NCBI RefSeq assembly: GCF_036669915.1
Contig: NC_089323.1
Span: 14,742,840-14,806,839 of the forward strand
DNA length: 64,000 nucleotides
From: Pocillopora verrucosa
Lineage: Eukaryota; Cnidaria; Anthozoa; Scleractinia; Pocilloporidae
Direction: 5' to 3'
Under the pieces are notes generated by a model. It ran no database searches, was not told the DNA's origin, and saw only the letters and a list, made by a program, of their open reading frames with translations. Shown in pieces: positions 33,840 to 45,250 of this stretch (its first letter is position 1; each line of letters starts with the position of its first letter). The position numbers and the translations under genes are program-made.

Positions 33840-36800
33840 CCGCCATATTGGATGGGTAAGATTGAGGGAAGCTTGGGGAGAGTAAAAACTTGTCCTAAGC
33901 TAGTATTGGTGAGAATAAAAAATATTTGCCGAGGGGATCTGGGGTCGGGCAATAACACATAATAATGAAGCTAAAAAACTTTATTAAACGCTTGTGAAAT
34001 AGAGGGCATGGTAAGACGAGACGGAAAAATATTTGGTGGCCGAATTATATAAAAACATGTGTTTGTAAACAGAAGAGCAGCCAGGTTAAATCAGTACTCA
34101 GTTAAAAATGATGCTGCCTAGTTTTGAAAATTTTAAAAATGTGGAGCTTTTGGCAACTAATCTTTAAGTATACAATTGCTTCTGCAGCTGTCTATAATGT
34201 ATAGGCATTGTCTTCGAAATCATGTAACCAAACTGAACAATTCTGTTTTACATTTTGTGTTCTAAAAGGCACGTCACGACACAACAAGGTTCGGGATAGA
34301 AATAAACGATTCATCGAGTCTTTTTTTAGACACTTCATGGCCAGTGTCTCCTTTAAATCGCCGAAAACGTTCAGATCATTTCACACGATTTGCTCGTTCA
34401 GGCAGAAAATTGAAGCGCAATTAATTTTATATTGACCGAAAACCGAAAACCGATGGAAAATAGAGCTAAAGGTTGGCCTAAAACGTTCGGGTTGCCCAAT
34501 GATAACTTGCTCAAAAGTAACTTTTATACCTACCTTTATCTGCTAACGATGTTGGTAAACCAGTCGATAATTCCGTACAAGTTGCCAAGAATACAAGCAG
34601 AACAGCTAGACGGAATGCTTTCGATGTCTTCATGTTACCAATTTTGATCATGCTCCTCGCGAAAACAGCTTGTTAGGAGAATTTTAACCGTCGGGTGTCT
34701 CAGGAGAAAATTTTCTCTGTCATAGGAAGCAAGGGTTTCCTAGCAAAAGATAGTGAAAGGATTTAGTTCTAATTATCATAGATTTTGTTTCTGCTAGTGT
34801 GCAATGGAGGATAAAGCGAAGACTATTTGAAGAACGAAGATGAAAAAGTTAAAACCTGACGAAAAATTTGATCGAAGACAAGTTAATTTCTCCTGCTTTA
34901 AAGCTTGTTCTCGTAAAAGTTGTATACACAAAATTCGCTTTTCTATTAAGAAGGCTGAGGGATCCTTTGACAGCGTGACTCTTTTTTAAACGGAAATTTA
35001 AACCCATGTTATCTTTCAAAAGCTTATCCGGGGGAAATTGGTTTCCATTATTAAAATATAAAAACAACTCCTCTTTTGAAAAAAATAATCATTCTATAAC
35101 AAACTTGAATAGATCTATTGTAAAACTAATTCTCCTTTCAGCGTTACTGGCTCCATGATAAATATTTTTTTTAAGCGAGTTTGGACTCGATGTTTGGCAC
35201 AAATTTAATATTTTCTTGACATTTATCATGCTCTTCATTTCATTTCCATATAAGAGATGCGTGCTCAGGAAAGCGGCGAGAATAAAGAGAAATATTCATT
35301 AGAAGCATTTAAAGCTAACATTTTGTTTGATTTTCAATTCAACAACATTAGACAGACTTCCGTCTGGTGATGACATCCCTCTTAAAAGCGAGCTCACACT
35401 AATTTAGGGACTTGAAATTATTTTCTCAGGCGGAAAGGGTGCATGCTCGCTCTGCTTTTAATCGCATTTAATTTGGTAATACTTTTGATGTTTGTTTTTT
35501 TATTACTAGTTTTTTCTCATACAATCGATCATCGTTAATTTAAACTCGACCTATAACACTTCCTCGACGCAGAAAAAAAAACCGAAGGCCATTTCCGTCG
35601 CAGGATATTTTCGAGACTTTTCTCAGCAGATTGCTGGAGCAGCCCGCTATTTCGTGCTTTTGTTTTTTTCGTTAAATTTTAAGAGGAAAGGGACCCTCCA
35701 ATGCCTAGGAAAATCGGTCAATAATCTTGGCTAATTTGGCAAAAATATTTTGGTCGTAAAATGTGACTCGCGTCAAAGTAGGTCTGGCAACCGAGATGAG
35801 ACGACGTCCGTGTTTAACGTATGTTATAGGCCTTTCTTAGCACAAGTTAACATCAATTCTGGACGCATATTGAATTGTGGTTACCATTATTCTTCAACTC
35901 TCTGAAATGGCAAACCAACATAAAATTCATTATCGTACAAACTGGTGATAAGAAAGTCAAAGAAAACTCAGTAGCCAAGTGTTTTTGTTTTTTTCTTTTC
36001 GATAAAGAACCATATTCCCCTCACTGATTCATAGGGAAATTTTCAGTGGTTAGAGCTGAGAAGTGCTTATCAGATCTTTGTAATTGATATGTTAAACGGG
36101 CACACCACAGCATTTGAGACCATTGGTCCGAAATGCAAATTTTTTCTCTTTGTGAAGTATTTCAAATATCATGGAAACTTGACGGTTCTAGCTTATTCGT
36201 TATTCTAGCCAAGACGGCTTTGAAGCGAAGTTTCATTTCATAATATTACCATAGATGACATCACCAAATCTTCTTTGTTCATTGGAGAGAATTCTTAACA
36301 AGTTAGCGTTGGAGAACAACGGTCTCCTTTCTTGATAATAAACAGCTGCAGGTTAACTGGACGAAACAAAGTTCTGCAGAAAATTGTTTTCTTTGTTTTG
36401 TCCAATACTGTGCCAGTTTAACAAATTATTACAAGATTTTTGCATATTAATTAAAGTTATACTAAAAACCAACCAATTACGTTACAATTATATTCAATAA
36501 GAAAGAATTATTCGTCCTCTTCAACACTCCAGCTTTAGCATTTTCCCACTGGACCGAAAGCCAGTATCTAGGTTCCCAAATATAATTGAATCAATCTATG
36601 GCGTGTTAGTATAATCGCGTAAATGATTTTCGACGTACGTGCCTTCTGATTGGCCGAGTATAACGTCACTGAAATCCATTCTGTAATCACCCTTGCGTGA
36701 AGTGATCATTAAATTGGAGGACTAACTCTCAAAATTTCTTTATTCGCAGAAAGAAATGCTTGAAGTTATCATAAAATTGGAGGTTTACCACTCAAAATGC

Positions 36801-39384
36801 CTTAATTCCTAGAAAGAAATGCACGCAACTTATCGTGCTGTAACAAAAGAGTTGGAGGCCTTTTTTTTCTTCTGGAAAATACACGTGAAAGAGAATTTTT
36901 TTGGAGTAAATTTTGAAGCTTGCAGCCGGCCGAATATGTACACTACAGAAAAATTTACCAGTCACACCAATAGTAATTCTTCAGGCGATAAGATATCTTT
37001 TTAGTATTATTGGCAGGCCTTGAAAATAGGGCTTGTTAGCTATGATGACCAAATTAGAGTTGCTTCAACTGCATTTGGCATTGATTATTGAACTCTCCAT
37101 CAAACAAGCGCGCTGCCAGATTGAGTTCGAGGGCAAACATATTATGTTAAAGTTTCCGGTTACAACTAGGAATACCTCGACATGGAACATTTATAAACAT
37201 AATAATCTTCAAATCTTCAACTAAAAAGGTCAACAAGGAACGCATGAATATCAGTTATTATGTCAGGCGTAAACTAGAAATATCTCAAAATAGGTAAAGA
37301 CTTTTGACACCAAAGCTGACAACTAGCGTCAATTTAAAAGTTTGCTCGAGTGGCTACTTCAATAGATTTACAATGGAGATGTTCCAACCGCGACAAAATC
37401 CTGTTAATGCCCGAGAGTTCTCGCATTAACAAAAAGAGTTGAAAAAAATCCGCAATATGTATAGCAGTGTTGTTTGAAAACACCTTGGACGATCTCCTAA
37501 TTATCGTCTAGGTTTGTCCAACGACCAGAAGAAAAAAACTTAATATTCTTTGTGGGAAAAAAAAAAAACTGTAAAACAAAACTCATTGATACAACTAGAT
37601 AAATTTATTAGTGAATCTTACCCTTAGTAGATGCGTAGCAGGTAGCAGTCTTTAAGATTGAAAAACTCTCTCATACATATGGTCAACTGCTGTGGCATTG
37701 ACACCGACAGTGTTATTTAAGCACGTATTCAGCTTAAAAAGAATCACCCGAACCAATCACAAAAAACTTAGTTATCAACAGATGTTGAGGTAGACTTATC
37801 CGAACATTAATTACCAAAGCAATTAAGCTGAAAATATGGATATAGCCAGACAAAACATGATCAGAGACATGTTAGCCTTTACTTGAATATACTGATTTGT
37901 GTGGGAGGAAAAACTAAAAGAATAAACCCAAGCGGTTAAGCTCTTGTCAAAATTTGGTTTACATGCGTCAACCGAAATACTTTCTATAGAATACGACTTT
38001 TTCTCCGGTAATTAAAGATGACTTCGCGAGAGTTCTTGATGATAATTAAAGTGTGTATCTTCACTCCTACTCATCACGCACAGTATGGAAGTCAAAGAAA
38101 TACTCTTGATTACCTTGACAAATCACTTGACACAAAAGACTGGATTCATCTTAGACTTCAACAATACTGATAAAGCACTCAAACTCATCGCGTCAGAAAA
38201 CTTAAGTGTTCATAGTTCGATCATACAGGCAGACAAACGGATTGCAATTGAACGACTAGTAATAACATACTAGCCAATCTATAGTTAATCCTCATTACCT
38301 TTATTAACAATCTCTACCGTAAAGTTTTAGTGGAACGAATATGACGGTCGTCTGTCCAAAGGTGATTAAGAAGTGAAACTTTAGCTCAAAGTTTCACAAC
38401 CGCATGAAACAGGTCAAATTAACAAACGATGCTTCATTCAATTTTACATTTTGCTTTGAATTGGGTTATCACAAGTGTTATCGGTGGCAAATAGAGGAAA
38501 AACGAATTTTAACTTGTAAGTTATGGCTAAGAATGTGAGATAAACGAAACCGAACATTAATACCAATAAGAAAATGCAGGTGGAGGTTCTACAGCACTTA
38601 ATTATTTTTTTAAATTCAAAAATTACTCAATGCCTAGCTTTTCATTGTTTTAATTTTTAAATTTGATATATACCTGTTTTTACCGCGAAAACTCGAGAGA
38701 GAAAAACTGGTATCCCAGAGGCTTTCAGTCCAAGAATTCCTGATGGCAACTACTATCAGAAAGCTCTTCGAGAACTTTCGGTCGATGTTAACGATTCATA
38801 CGAACATAACTCTACATTTTTCTTTTTAGTACCAAGAAAAATATAAGATGTCCCAGTTGTTTTACTTGTAATAGGGCAAAAAGTGGAAATATGACGCTTA
38901 TGTTCTCCAAATTGTAGATTCGTGACAATTTTTAAAAAATATCAGCCTTTGTTGAAAAGAGTCCGTTCAAAGGCAAAATTGTTATCGATTATATTAATAA
39001 AATCAGTAATCAAAGCTCCAACACATATATTCCATTAAAGAATTCAAATTCAATTGTGCCTGAAGGAGCCTTATGAAATTGCAAAGGTCGAGCAGTTTCC
39101 TTTGAATAAATTGTGATCACGGTATCTTTCCAGATTTGAACGATATGCACGTGGTTCTAATCCGTTTCCTAATTGGTCATACGGGCTGACTTATCTGCGG
39201 TTACTGCACTAATTTAGCATTTGAACCATATCGCCATTAGCTTTGGATCGATTTTTTTCCTTTAATGAAAGGTACTATATATGTATGTATATATATATAT
39301 ATATGCCACGTATGCTCCCCCAGTTCAGATCGATTGATAAGAAATTTTTTTCCAACCAAAATTTTAATTCAATCATTTATGATA
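33840..39384. other. Long intergenic stretch, no gene recognised
   Basis: 5.5 kb without a supported exon, tRNA or transposon domain on either strand. It contains a two-unit tandem repeat of about 63 bp (aaattggagg at 36711 and 36774) and a 39286-39304 TA microsatellite. Confidence 0.4.
36700..36830. repeat. Two-copy tandem repeat, about 63 bp
   Basis: The words aaattggagg, ctcaaaat, and agaaagaaatgc recur with a 63-bp offset. Confidence 0.6.
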
Positions 39385-39866
39385 CTATTATAGCCGCAAA
39401 CGCTAATCACTCGTACTCAAACTTTACTGGAACAAACTTCTGTTCATCGAAAATTTAACAAACTTGACATGACACATTGTTGAACATGGTAACTGAAAAT
39501 AACAAAATTACAAACACGCGAATGAGCATAAAATAACTTACAACGTATGAGTGAAAGTACTTGAAAACGACAAAGCGAAATAAACAAGGACGCTCACAAG
39601 ACGAATGTGACCAAACCAAAAGACGAAAAAATGAAACCCAAGGCACGATATGTTCCGATATGTTTCGCAAACTAGACAACTAAACAAATAAATAACGCGC
39701 GAACAGAACATACCGTATACGATATGCAAATAAATATAACAAGTACAAAACTGGTAACTGATAAAGGACACTAATAAAGACGAGAAACCTAACGCTTAAC
39801 TCGAAACTATGAAACGACAACAACAACAACAACAAATAATAACAATACAAATTCTTGCGCCTACAA
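39385..39866 (-). repeat. MITE-like element, family 2, left copy
   Basis: Reverse complement of 44058-44496 over almost its whole length (for example acaaacacgcgaatgagcat). Its ends, tatagccgcaaacg and cttgcgcctaca, are themselves a weak inverted pair. A CAA microsatellite lies at 39812-39833. Confidence 0.75.
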
Positions 39867-40219
39867 CTATAAATTTACAAATTTTTGACGAATGTGCAGA
39901 GTCGAGAAACTTAAAAACGTTATTGAAAACCACATTTTACGTGAATATCTGCAGAACTAATAGCATAATTAAATATGAAGCTTTAAACCGTCCCCTTCCC
40001 TTCCCCTAAAAAAGAGATTTCTCGTCACGATCTCCAGATATTTTCAAACAAAAAGGAGAAGAGAAGAAAGTACAAACTTCAACTTTGGAATACTGTTTGA
40101 CGAAACACAAAATTCCAGTGGTTAAAAGTACAAGATATGCATGGCTGAACGAATATTTGAGGGAGATTGGGAAACACTGGTGAGAGAACTAGAAAAAAGA
40201 ACGGGTAAAGATAAGTCGA

Positions 40220-40520
40220 ATGCAGAAGTTGACGAAGATTGCACCTGGTAAACTTTACCGTATGACAATTCCATAAGAGCGCTTTTCGACTAAGTGTCGT
40301 AAAATCAAAGGGAGGTAAATGCATCTTAGAGCCAATGAGAACAAAAACTAAAAAAACGAGCAAACAGCCTCAAGCGCGGGAAAACGCGGGCGACCAAGTT
40401 GTGAATGGTTTTAGTTTGCATTTGATTGGTTGTGACACGAGTTTTCTAGACCAATCACAAAGTGAAGTAGAGTTAAACCAAAGCAATCCCTGATTACTTT
40501 TGACACTTAATTGAAAATTG
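40220..40520. repeat. Dispersed repeat, relative at 50630-50920
   Basis: Both copies hold aacgcttttcgattgagtg-type words, an aatgagagc/aatgagaac piece, a tgattggtt box and a final ggattacttt. No coding content. Confidence 0.6.
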
Positions 40521-41483
40521 CTTTGTAATGTTATCGTTCTACCAGTTTCATTTCAACGGAGATTTCCACCAATCACGTCTAACTTAAGCGGCAAGCATAA
40601 ATCTTTTGCAGTTTGCCTTTCAACCTTAAGTGCAATAATCATATTCTGAAAAATAATGCCATTTGTTGTGAATAGAAGCTATTTCTTTATTTTCTGTTCG
40701 ACTCGCCCTCGGGAAACGTGCTAACCGTATTCGTTCTTTTCATTTTTGCGGTTGGGATCCGGCAAGACACATTACAATATATTTGAGACATATGTCTGTT
40801 ATCTTCTATTTAAATGAAGTTTTCAAAGAGTGGTATCACAGGTCTGTTAAACAATTCACAAACGCAGCTTCAAAATTAACCTTTGAGTACTCCCGATCGC
40901 TGCTTTTTGTGTTTTGTAGCTATTTTCGATTTTTCGTTCATCAAAGTAGGCGTGCATATAAAATTAAACTGATAAAAAAGTTTATTTATTTAAGATCACT
41001 ATGCACTAGTATACCTATTTGCTAAGACGCGCTCCGGTTTGCTCGCGGGTTACTGACCTTCAATTCACTTAATCAAGAACAGCATCATATGAACTTATGC
41101 CCAGTTTTCCTTTGCTCTCGCTATTGTAAGATCTTCGCGAGAGCTAACAGCTTTTTCAACGAACTGTTTATTTTCAATGAATTTTTCTCCATATTTGATT
41201 AGCGGTTTTAAAGTGGAAAGGTGAAATTCCCCGGTTACCATAGACACCGCCATAAACTCAGACGTAAAAGCCGAGTTTTGATCAGGTATGTTTTTATTCA
41301 TTCCTATGAACACAAGAATTGAGTAATGTTTTCTTTCTTTATAAAGTTCCTTATGAGAAAAAAATTTTAAATAACAACCAAATAAAAACAGAAGGCCCTA
41401 ACCCGCACCAGGAAATCGTGTAAACATAAATTACTAATCATTTTTTCAAGGAAACTAGTTTTATTTGTACGTTAGTGGACCGA

Positions 41484-41600
41484 CATTGGCTATCGTCACC
41501 TAACATTGGCTATCGTCAGCCAACATTGGCTATCGTCAGCCAACATTGGCTATCGTCAGCCAACATTAGCCATTGTCAATCACCATTGGCTAATATCAAA
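41484..41600. repeat. 20-bp hairpin minisatellite, six units
   Basis: Units start at 41484, 41504, 41524, 41544, 41564 and 41584, an exact 20-bp step. Each contains TTGGCT-atcgtc-AGCCAA, a 6-bp inverted repeat with a 6-nt loop. The last two units have diverged. Confidence 0.9.
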
Positions 41601-42135
41601 GACCCTTGATATGGTCATCACGGTATGCACCTTTAAACCCGTTCTTTTGAAATTGCAACACATTCCGTAATTCTTCCTTTGAAAAATGGTAGGTTTTGTA
41701 GCTGAAAAGCACGTAAAAGAACAGAGAAATTTTTACTGCTACGCGCATGTTTTTTATTATTTTACTACAATAAATTAAGATATTAGCAATGAATCATCCG
41801 GGATATTGATATCTAGTTCGTTTATCATTGATTGCTCTCCTCGGTCAGAAATTGTTTTATTAAATTAAGTTTACCTTTTACCTTCTCTCATCAATGAATA
41901 CGTTTCAACATTTTCATTGTTTCTCACATCACGCGATCTTTTAATCTTCTGCATGGCCAAGTGTTGAAAAGTTTTCACCAAATCAGTGAATTGCCTCTTA
42001 GATTACGACTTCAGGTTTTAATTAAAATATCTTGTAAAAGATTTCAATATCTGTAACGAGGATGGTAAATGTTTTTTGAAATTGAAATTTACAGTCCTCG
42101 TTTACGTGATCATTGTGCAAAAAGTGTCACTGACA

Positions 42136-42300
42136 TATCGACATTCCTGTTCCAGTGCTATTGCTATTATTATATGGAACTACTTACACGGTGGCAGAGC
42201 GTCCGTCCGACCGGAAAGTCCTAGGTTCGAATTTTAGCGGGAATACTCGAAATTCTTTTTATTCGAGTATGCAGGTGTCATTTCCTGATTGATGTCATCT
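42136..42300. mobile_element. Hammerhead-like relic joined to a tRNA-like SINE head
   Basis: 42136-42170 read on the minus strand gives gcactggaacaggaatgtcg, the same helix as in the Penelope fragment at 61487-61506, but with the flanking core boxes lost. From 42187 on the plus strand there is an A-box-like ggtggcagagcg, a B-box-like ggttcgaatttta, and a tail with attcgagtatgc shared with the SINE-like head at 61270. Confidence 0.55.
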
Positions 42301-42512
42301 TTCATTTCAATTTCTGTTTACATTTTGCTGTGAAAAAGGATGTAGGCGGCATATGATGTTTTAACTTGGTGAATGACCACTATGTCAGAAGCTGGAATGC
42401 TTCGATAAAGATCCACTATGAATTCAACTTGTTCTTAAATAGTGAACGCAATTCGTTTGCTGATAACTACCGAAGACTTCTGGACTTAAATCTTTCAAAA
42501 TTGTTTAAGTTA

Positions 42513-43451
42513 TCAAAAACAACAACGAAATGTATACTTCATCGCTGTACCAATCTCACGGATTCGCCAGCAATATAGCACTGGGTTTAAAGACGAATTG
42601 AGTAAAAGTATCATGGACGTTATTCCTAGAATATTAGGCCGGAAAACGTTGCTCATTATCATTATGGAATGCGGCATGTAGCAACAAATGAGTAAAATGC
42701 ACACGAGAAATGTGTTTATGGTAGATTTCCTCATTTTACGAAAAATGTTTTCTTCACTGGGCTGTTGTTGTTGTGGCTGCTGCTGTTGTTGTTGATGTGC
42801 TATCTGCAATCGATGGCGCCTAACAATGAGATAGATTTTCAAATAGACAAAAAAATTTACAGCTAGAGACACAAATGTTATGGAAGACAAAGATAGATAA
42901 AATTGTTCGTTAGTCCACAGCCTTGTACATGATAAGATACCCGAGATTATCCAAATTGCAATTACTGCCCAGGTGATACGAAGCGGCGTTACAACAGCTT
43001 TGTACCTCAAATGCAATTGAAGTGCGAGGAGGCGGTCGATGCCGATTGCCGTCGTGGTGGTAAAAGACGCAGTGCATAGAAAGATGCTTAGAAACTCAAA
43101 CACTATTACAGTTCGAGAATGAAACGTTGCGTTTGTTAAAACCAATGTTATATAGAATGGTTCAATGAGCAAACCTACAAAAAGGTCTGAAACCGCAAGA
43201 CTTGCTAACAAAACATTTGCTGCTGAATGTAAAGAGGGCGTCCTCCACAGCGCCAGTAGAATCGCAATGTTTCCGAAGGAAGCAGTGATACAGAAGATGA
43301 CATTCACTGCACAAAATGCTATTACATAATGAAGTCTGTTTTCGTAATCTAATCCTATGACGGAGTCGGAGATTTTCTCGAATTTCGACGCACTGTTGTG
43401 TTCATAATTGTTGGAGGACTGCGTTGCATTAATCATCTCGTCTGCTTTCAT
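42513..43451 (-). CDS. Orphan class A (rhodopsin-like) GPCR, 312 aa
   Basis: Seven TM segments in one exon. Visible landmarks: N61 in TM1 (SFGNIAILL), D89 in TM2 (LAVSDLFVGL), IDRLLAL at 138-144 in place of the usual DRY, W161/W167 in TM4, NPVLY at 289-293 in TM7, and a short CC-containing tail. Loop 3 has a glutamine run (220-230, one Pro). No Cys precedes TM3 and none lies in loop 2, so the usual disulfide is absent. TM6 has CCYMP instead of CWxP. The ATG at 43451 was chosen; the frame extends 14 codons further to a possible splice acceptor (atatacag at 43493), so an upstream exon is possible. It is complete and probably expressed; the ligand is unknown. Confidence 0.85.
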   Translation of the reverse strand: MKADEMINATQSSNNYEHNSASKFEKISDSVIGLDYENRLHYVIAFCAVNVIFCITASFGNIAILLALWRTPSLHSAANVLLASLAVSDLFVGLLIEPFYITLVLTNATFHSRTVIVFEFLSIFLCTASFTTTTAIGIDRLLALQLHLRYKAVVTPLRITWAVIAIWIISGILSCTRLWTNEQFYLSLSSITFVSLAVNFFVYLKIYLIVRRHRLQIAHQQQQQQPQQQQPSEENIFRKMRKSTINTFLVCILLICCYMPHSIMIMSNVFRPNILGITSMILLLNSSLNPVLYCWRIREIGTAMKYTFRCCF

Positions 43452-43493
43452 CACAGCCCTACTTTTTCTTGGACTGTTTGTGTTGCCCGCCAC

Positions 43494-44057
43494 TGTATAT
43501 GTGATTTAAAAAATATGGAAAGGGACATTTAAATATTCATAGCTAACCTCCAACGTCCTCCTTCTTTGTGCTTTGTGTTCAGTTAAAAAGTAAACTTAAT
43601 TTAAATTTATATTGCAGTTGACATGGGGTTTTCATAAGGACAAGAGGTTCCTCTTAACAAAATCATCCACGGAGCTGGATTGGCTTTCAATTTTGAATAT
43701 GACCTCAAAGAAATGCAAACCAATACAGAAAAGTATTTTATGGAACCAAATCTGTGGCTTGTTTCATTCTTGTCTTATTTGTCATGGTCCTCCCTCGACA
43801 AGTATCTTCATTCGCATTTTAGAGATATGATTTAAAATACACTATTTTCATCTGTTTCACACTGTTAAGGAAGTGGCCATGGGGGATTGTGCTAGTTTCT
43901 AAATTTTTGAAAATTGTCGGCGGCTGGTATCGACGATGTAGCAGCCATTTAGCGCATGAAATTTTTGCAAAAAACACGAAAACCGAGATTGAAAGGTATA
44001 GCGTCGCTCTCAATGAACAAGCATCTTTGATTAAAATATCGATAAAGGGAGAGGACA
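43494..44057. other. GPCR upstream region, no gene seen
   Basis: Between the GPCR and the right family-2 repeat. No TATA box is obvious and the open frames have no domain. Confidence 0.4.
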
Positions 44058-44496
44058 TTGTAGGCGCAAGAATTTGTACTATCATTTTTTGTTAGTGTTG
44101 GTGTTTCATAGTTTCGTGTTAGGTGTTTATTTTCTCGTCTTCCATTAGTGTCCTTTGTCAGTTATCAGTTTTGTACTTGTTATATTTATTTGCATATCGT
44201 ATATATATTGGTTGCGCGTAATTTATTTGGTTAGTTGTCTAGTTTGTGAAAATTACCGTTACATATCTAGCTCTGGGTTTCATGTTTTCGTCTTTGGGTT
44301 GGTCACATTCGTCTTGTAAGTATCCTTGTTTATCTCGCTTTGTCGTTTTCCAGTACTTTCACTCATACGATGTAAGTTATTTTATGCTCATTCGCGTGTT
44401 TGTAATTTTGTCATTTTCAGTTACCGTATTCAACAATGTGTCAAGTTTGTTCTAGTAAAGTTTGAAATACGTGTGATTAGCGTTTGCGACTATAGA
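44058..44496 (+). repeat. MITE-like element, family 2, right copy
   Basis: Opposite orientation to the copy at 39385-39866. It begins ttgtaggcgcaag and ends gtttgcgactatag. No transposase. Confidence 0.75.
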
Positions 44497-45092
44497 CATG
44501 TTTGTTTTTTCAGTAAGAGACTGAGCTCAAACTATTTGATTGGATTTCAATTATATTGACATTACGAGTGTTAAAAGCTGATGATTAAAATGGTACACGT
44601 TCGTTAAAGTAGCTATCCAACGCAGCATAACACTTCCAATTTCGAATTCTATAGAAATCTGTAACCTTGAACGCAAAATCAAGGCACAATCTTTAGGGAA
44701 AGGAGTTATTTTTGTGTTAATTTACACGCCCTCTGTACATGATGATAAGAAACAGGCAGTAGGCTTCAACAGTGCATAACGATATTCTTGAAGGTCTTAA
44801 TTAAAAATTTGTAATTTAATCTGAAGGCTGAAGAAAATTGAAAGACCAAATCTAACTAAATTAAGAAAATCCGTGATTGAAAAATTAACACCAGTCCTCT
44901 CTTCAAATTCACAAATTTATATGATAAAAGTCCGTTAGGTGGACATGAGGAATCAACTTTGAATAAGCCTTAACTTAACCTATTTCAATCTCAACTCTAA
45001 AAATCTTCGCTATGCAAATATTCTTCAACCTCATTCTCAGGTTCGCTCTCTTCATTTGCACTTAAATTCATTGCACGTATAAATTTTTCAGC

Positions 45093-45250
45093 TCATTTAC
45101 ATTTTATGGTTCCTCGTGGTCTGAACTGTTTCACGCCACGGAAATTTAACGTCCAAATGCCAGAGCCAGAAACACTAAGGAGTTTCTTTGCTTATGCTGG
45201 CAGGCTTTACCGACATGGATTGACCTTTCACCACAACAAAACAAAAACGA
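45093..45250 (+). CDS. Candidate exon of an unknown gene
   Basis: A tttttcag acceptor, an open frame of about 50 codons with balanced composition (MVPRGLNCFTPRKFN, then PEPETLRSFFAYAGRLYRHG) and a GAG|GTAAGA donor. It reads like a real exon but I cannot assign a family. A possible partner exon at about 48400-48500 (tcttgcag acceptor; MRPNTSKVKQEKIEKFEQER in one frame, ending before gtaaaacc) is weaker. Confidence 0.28.
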
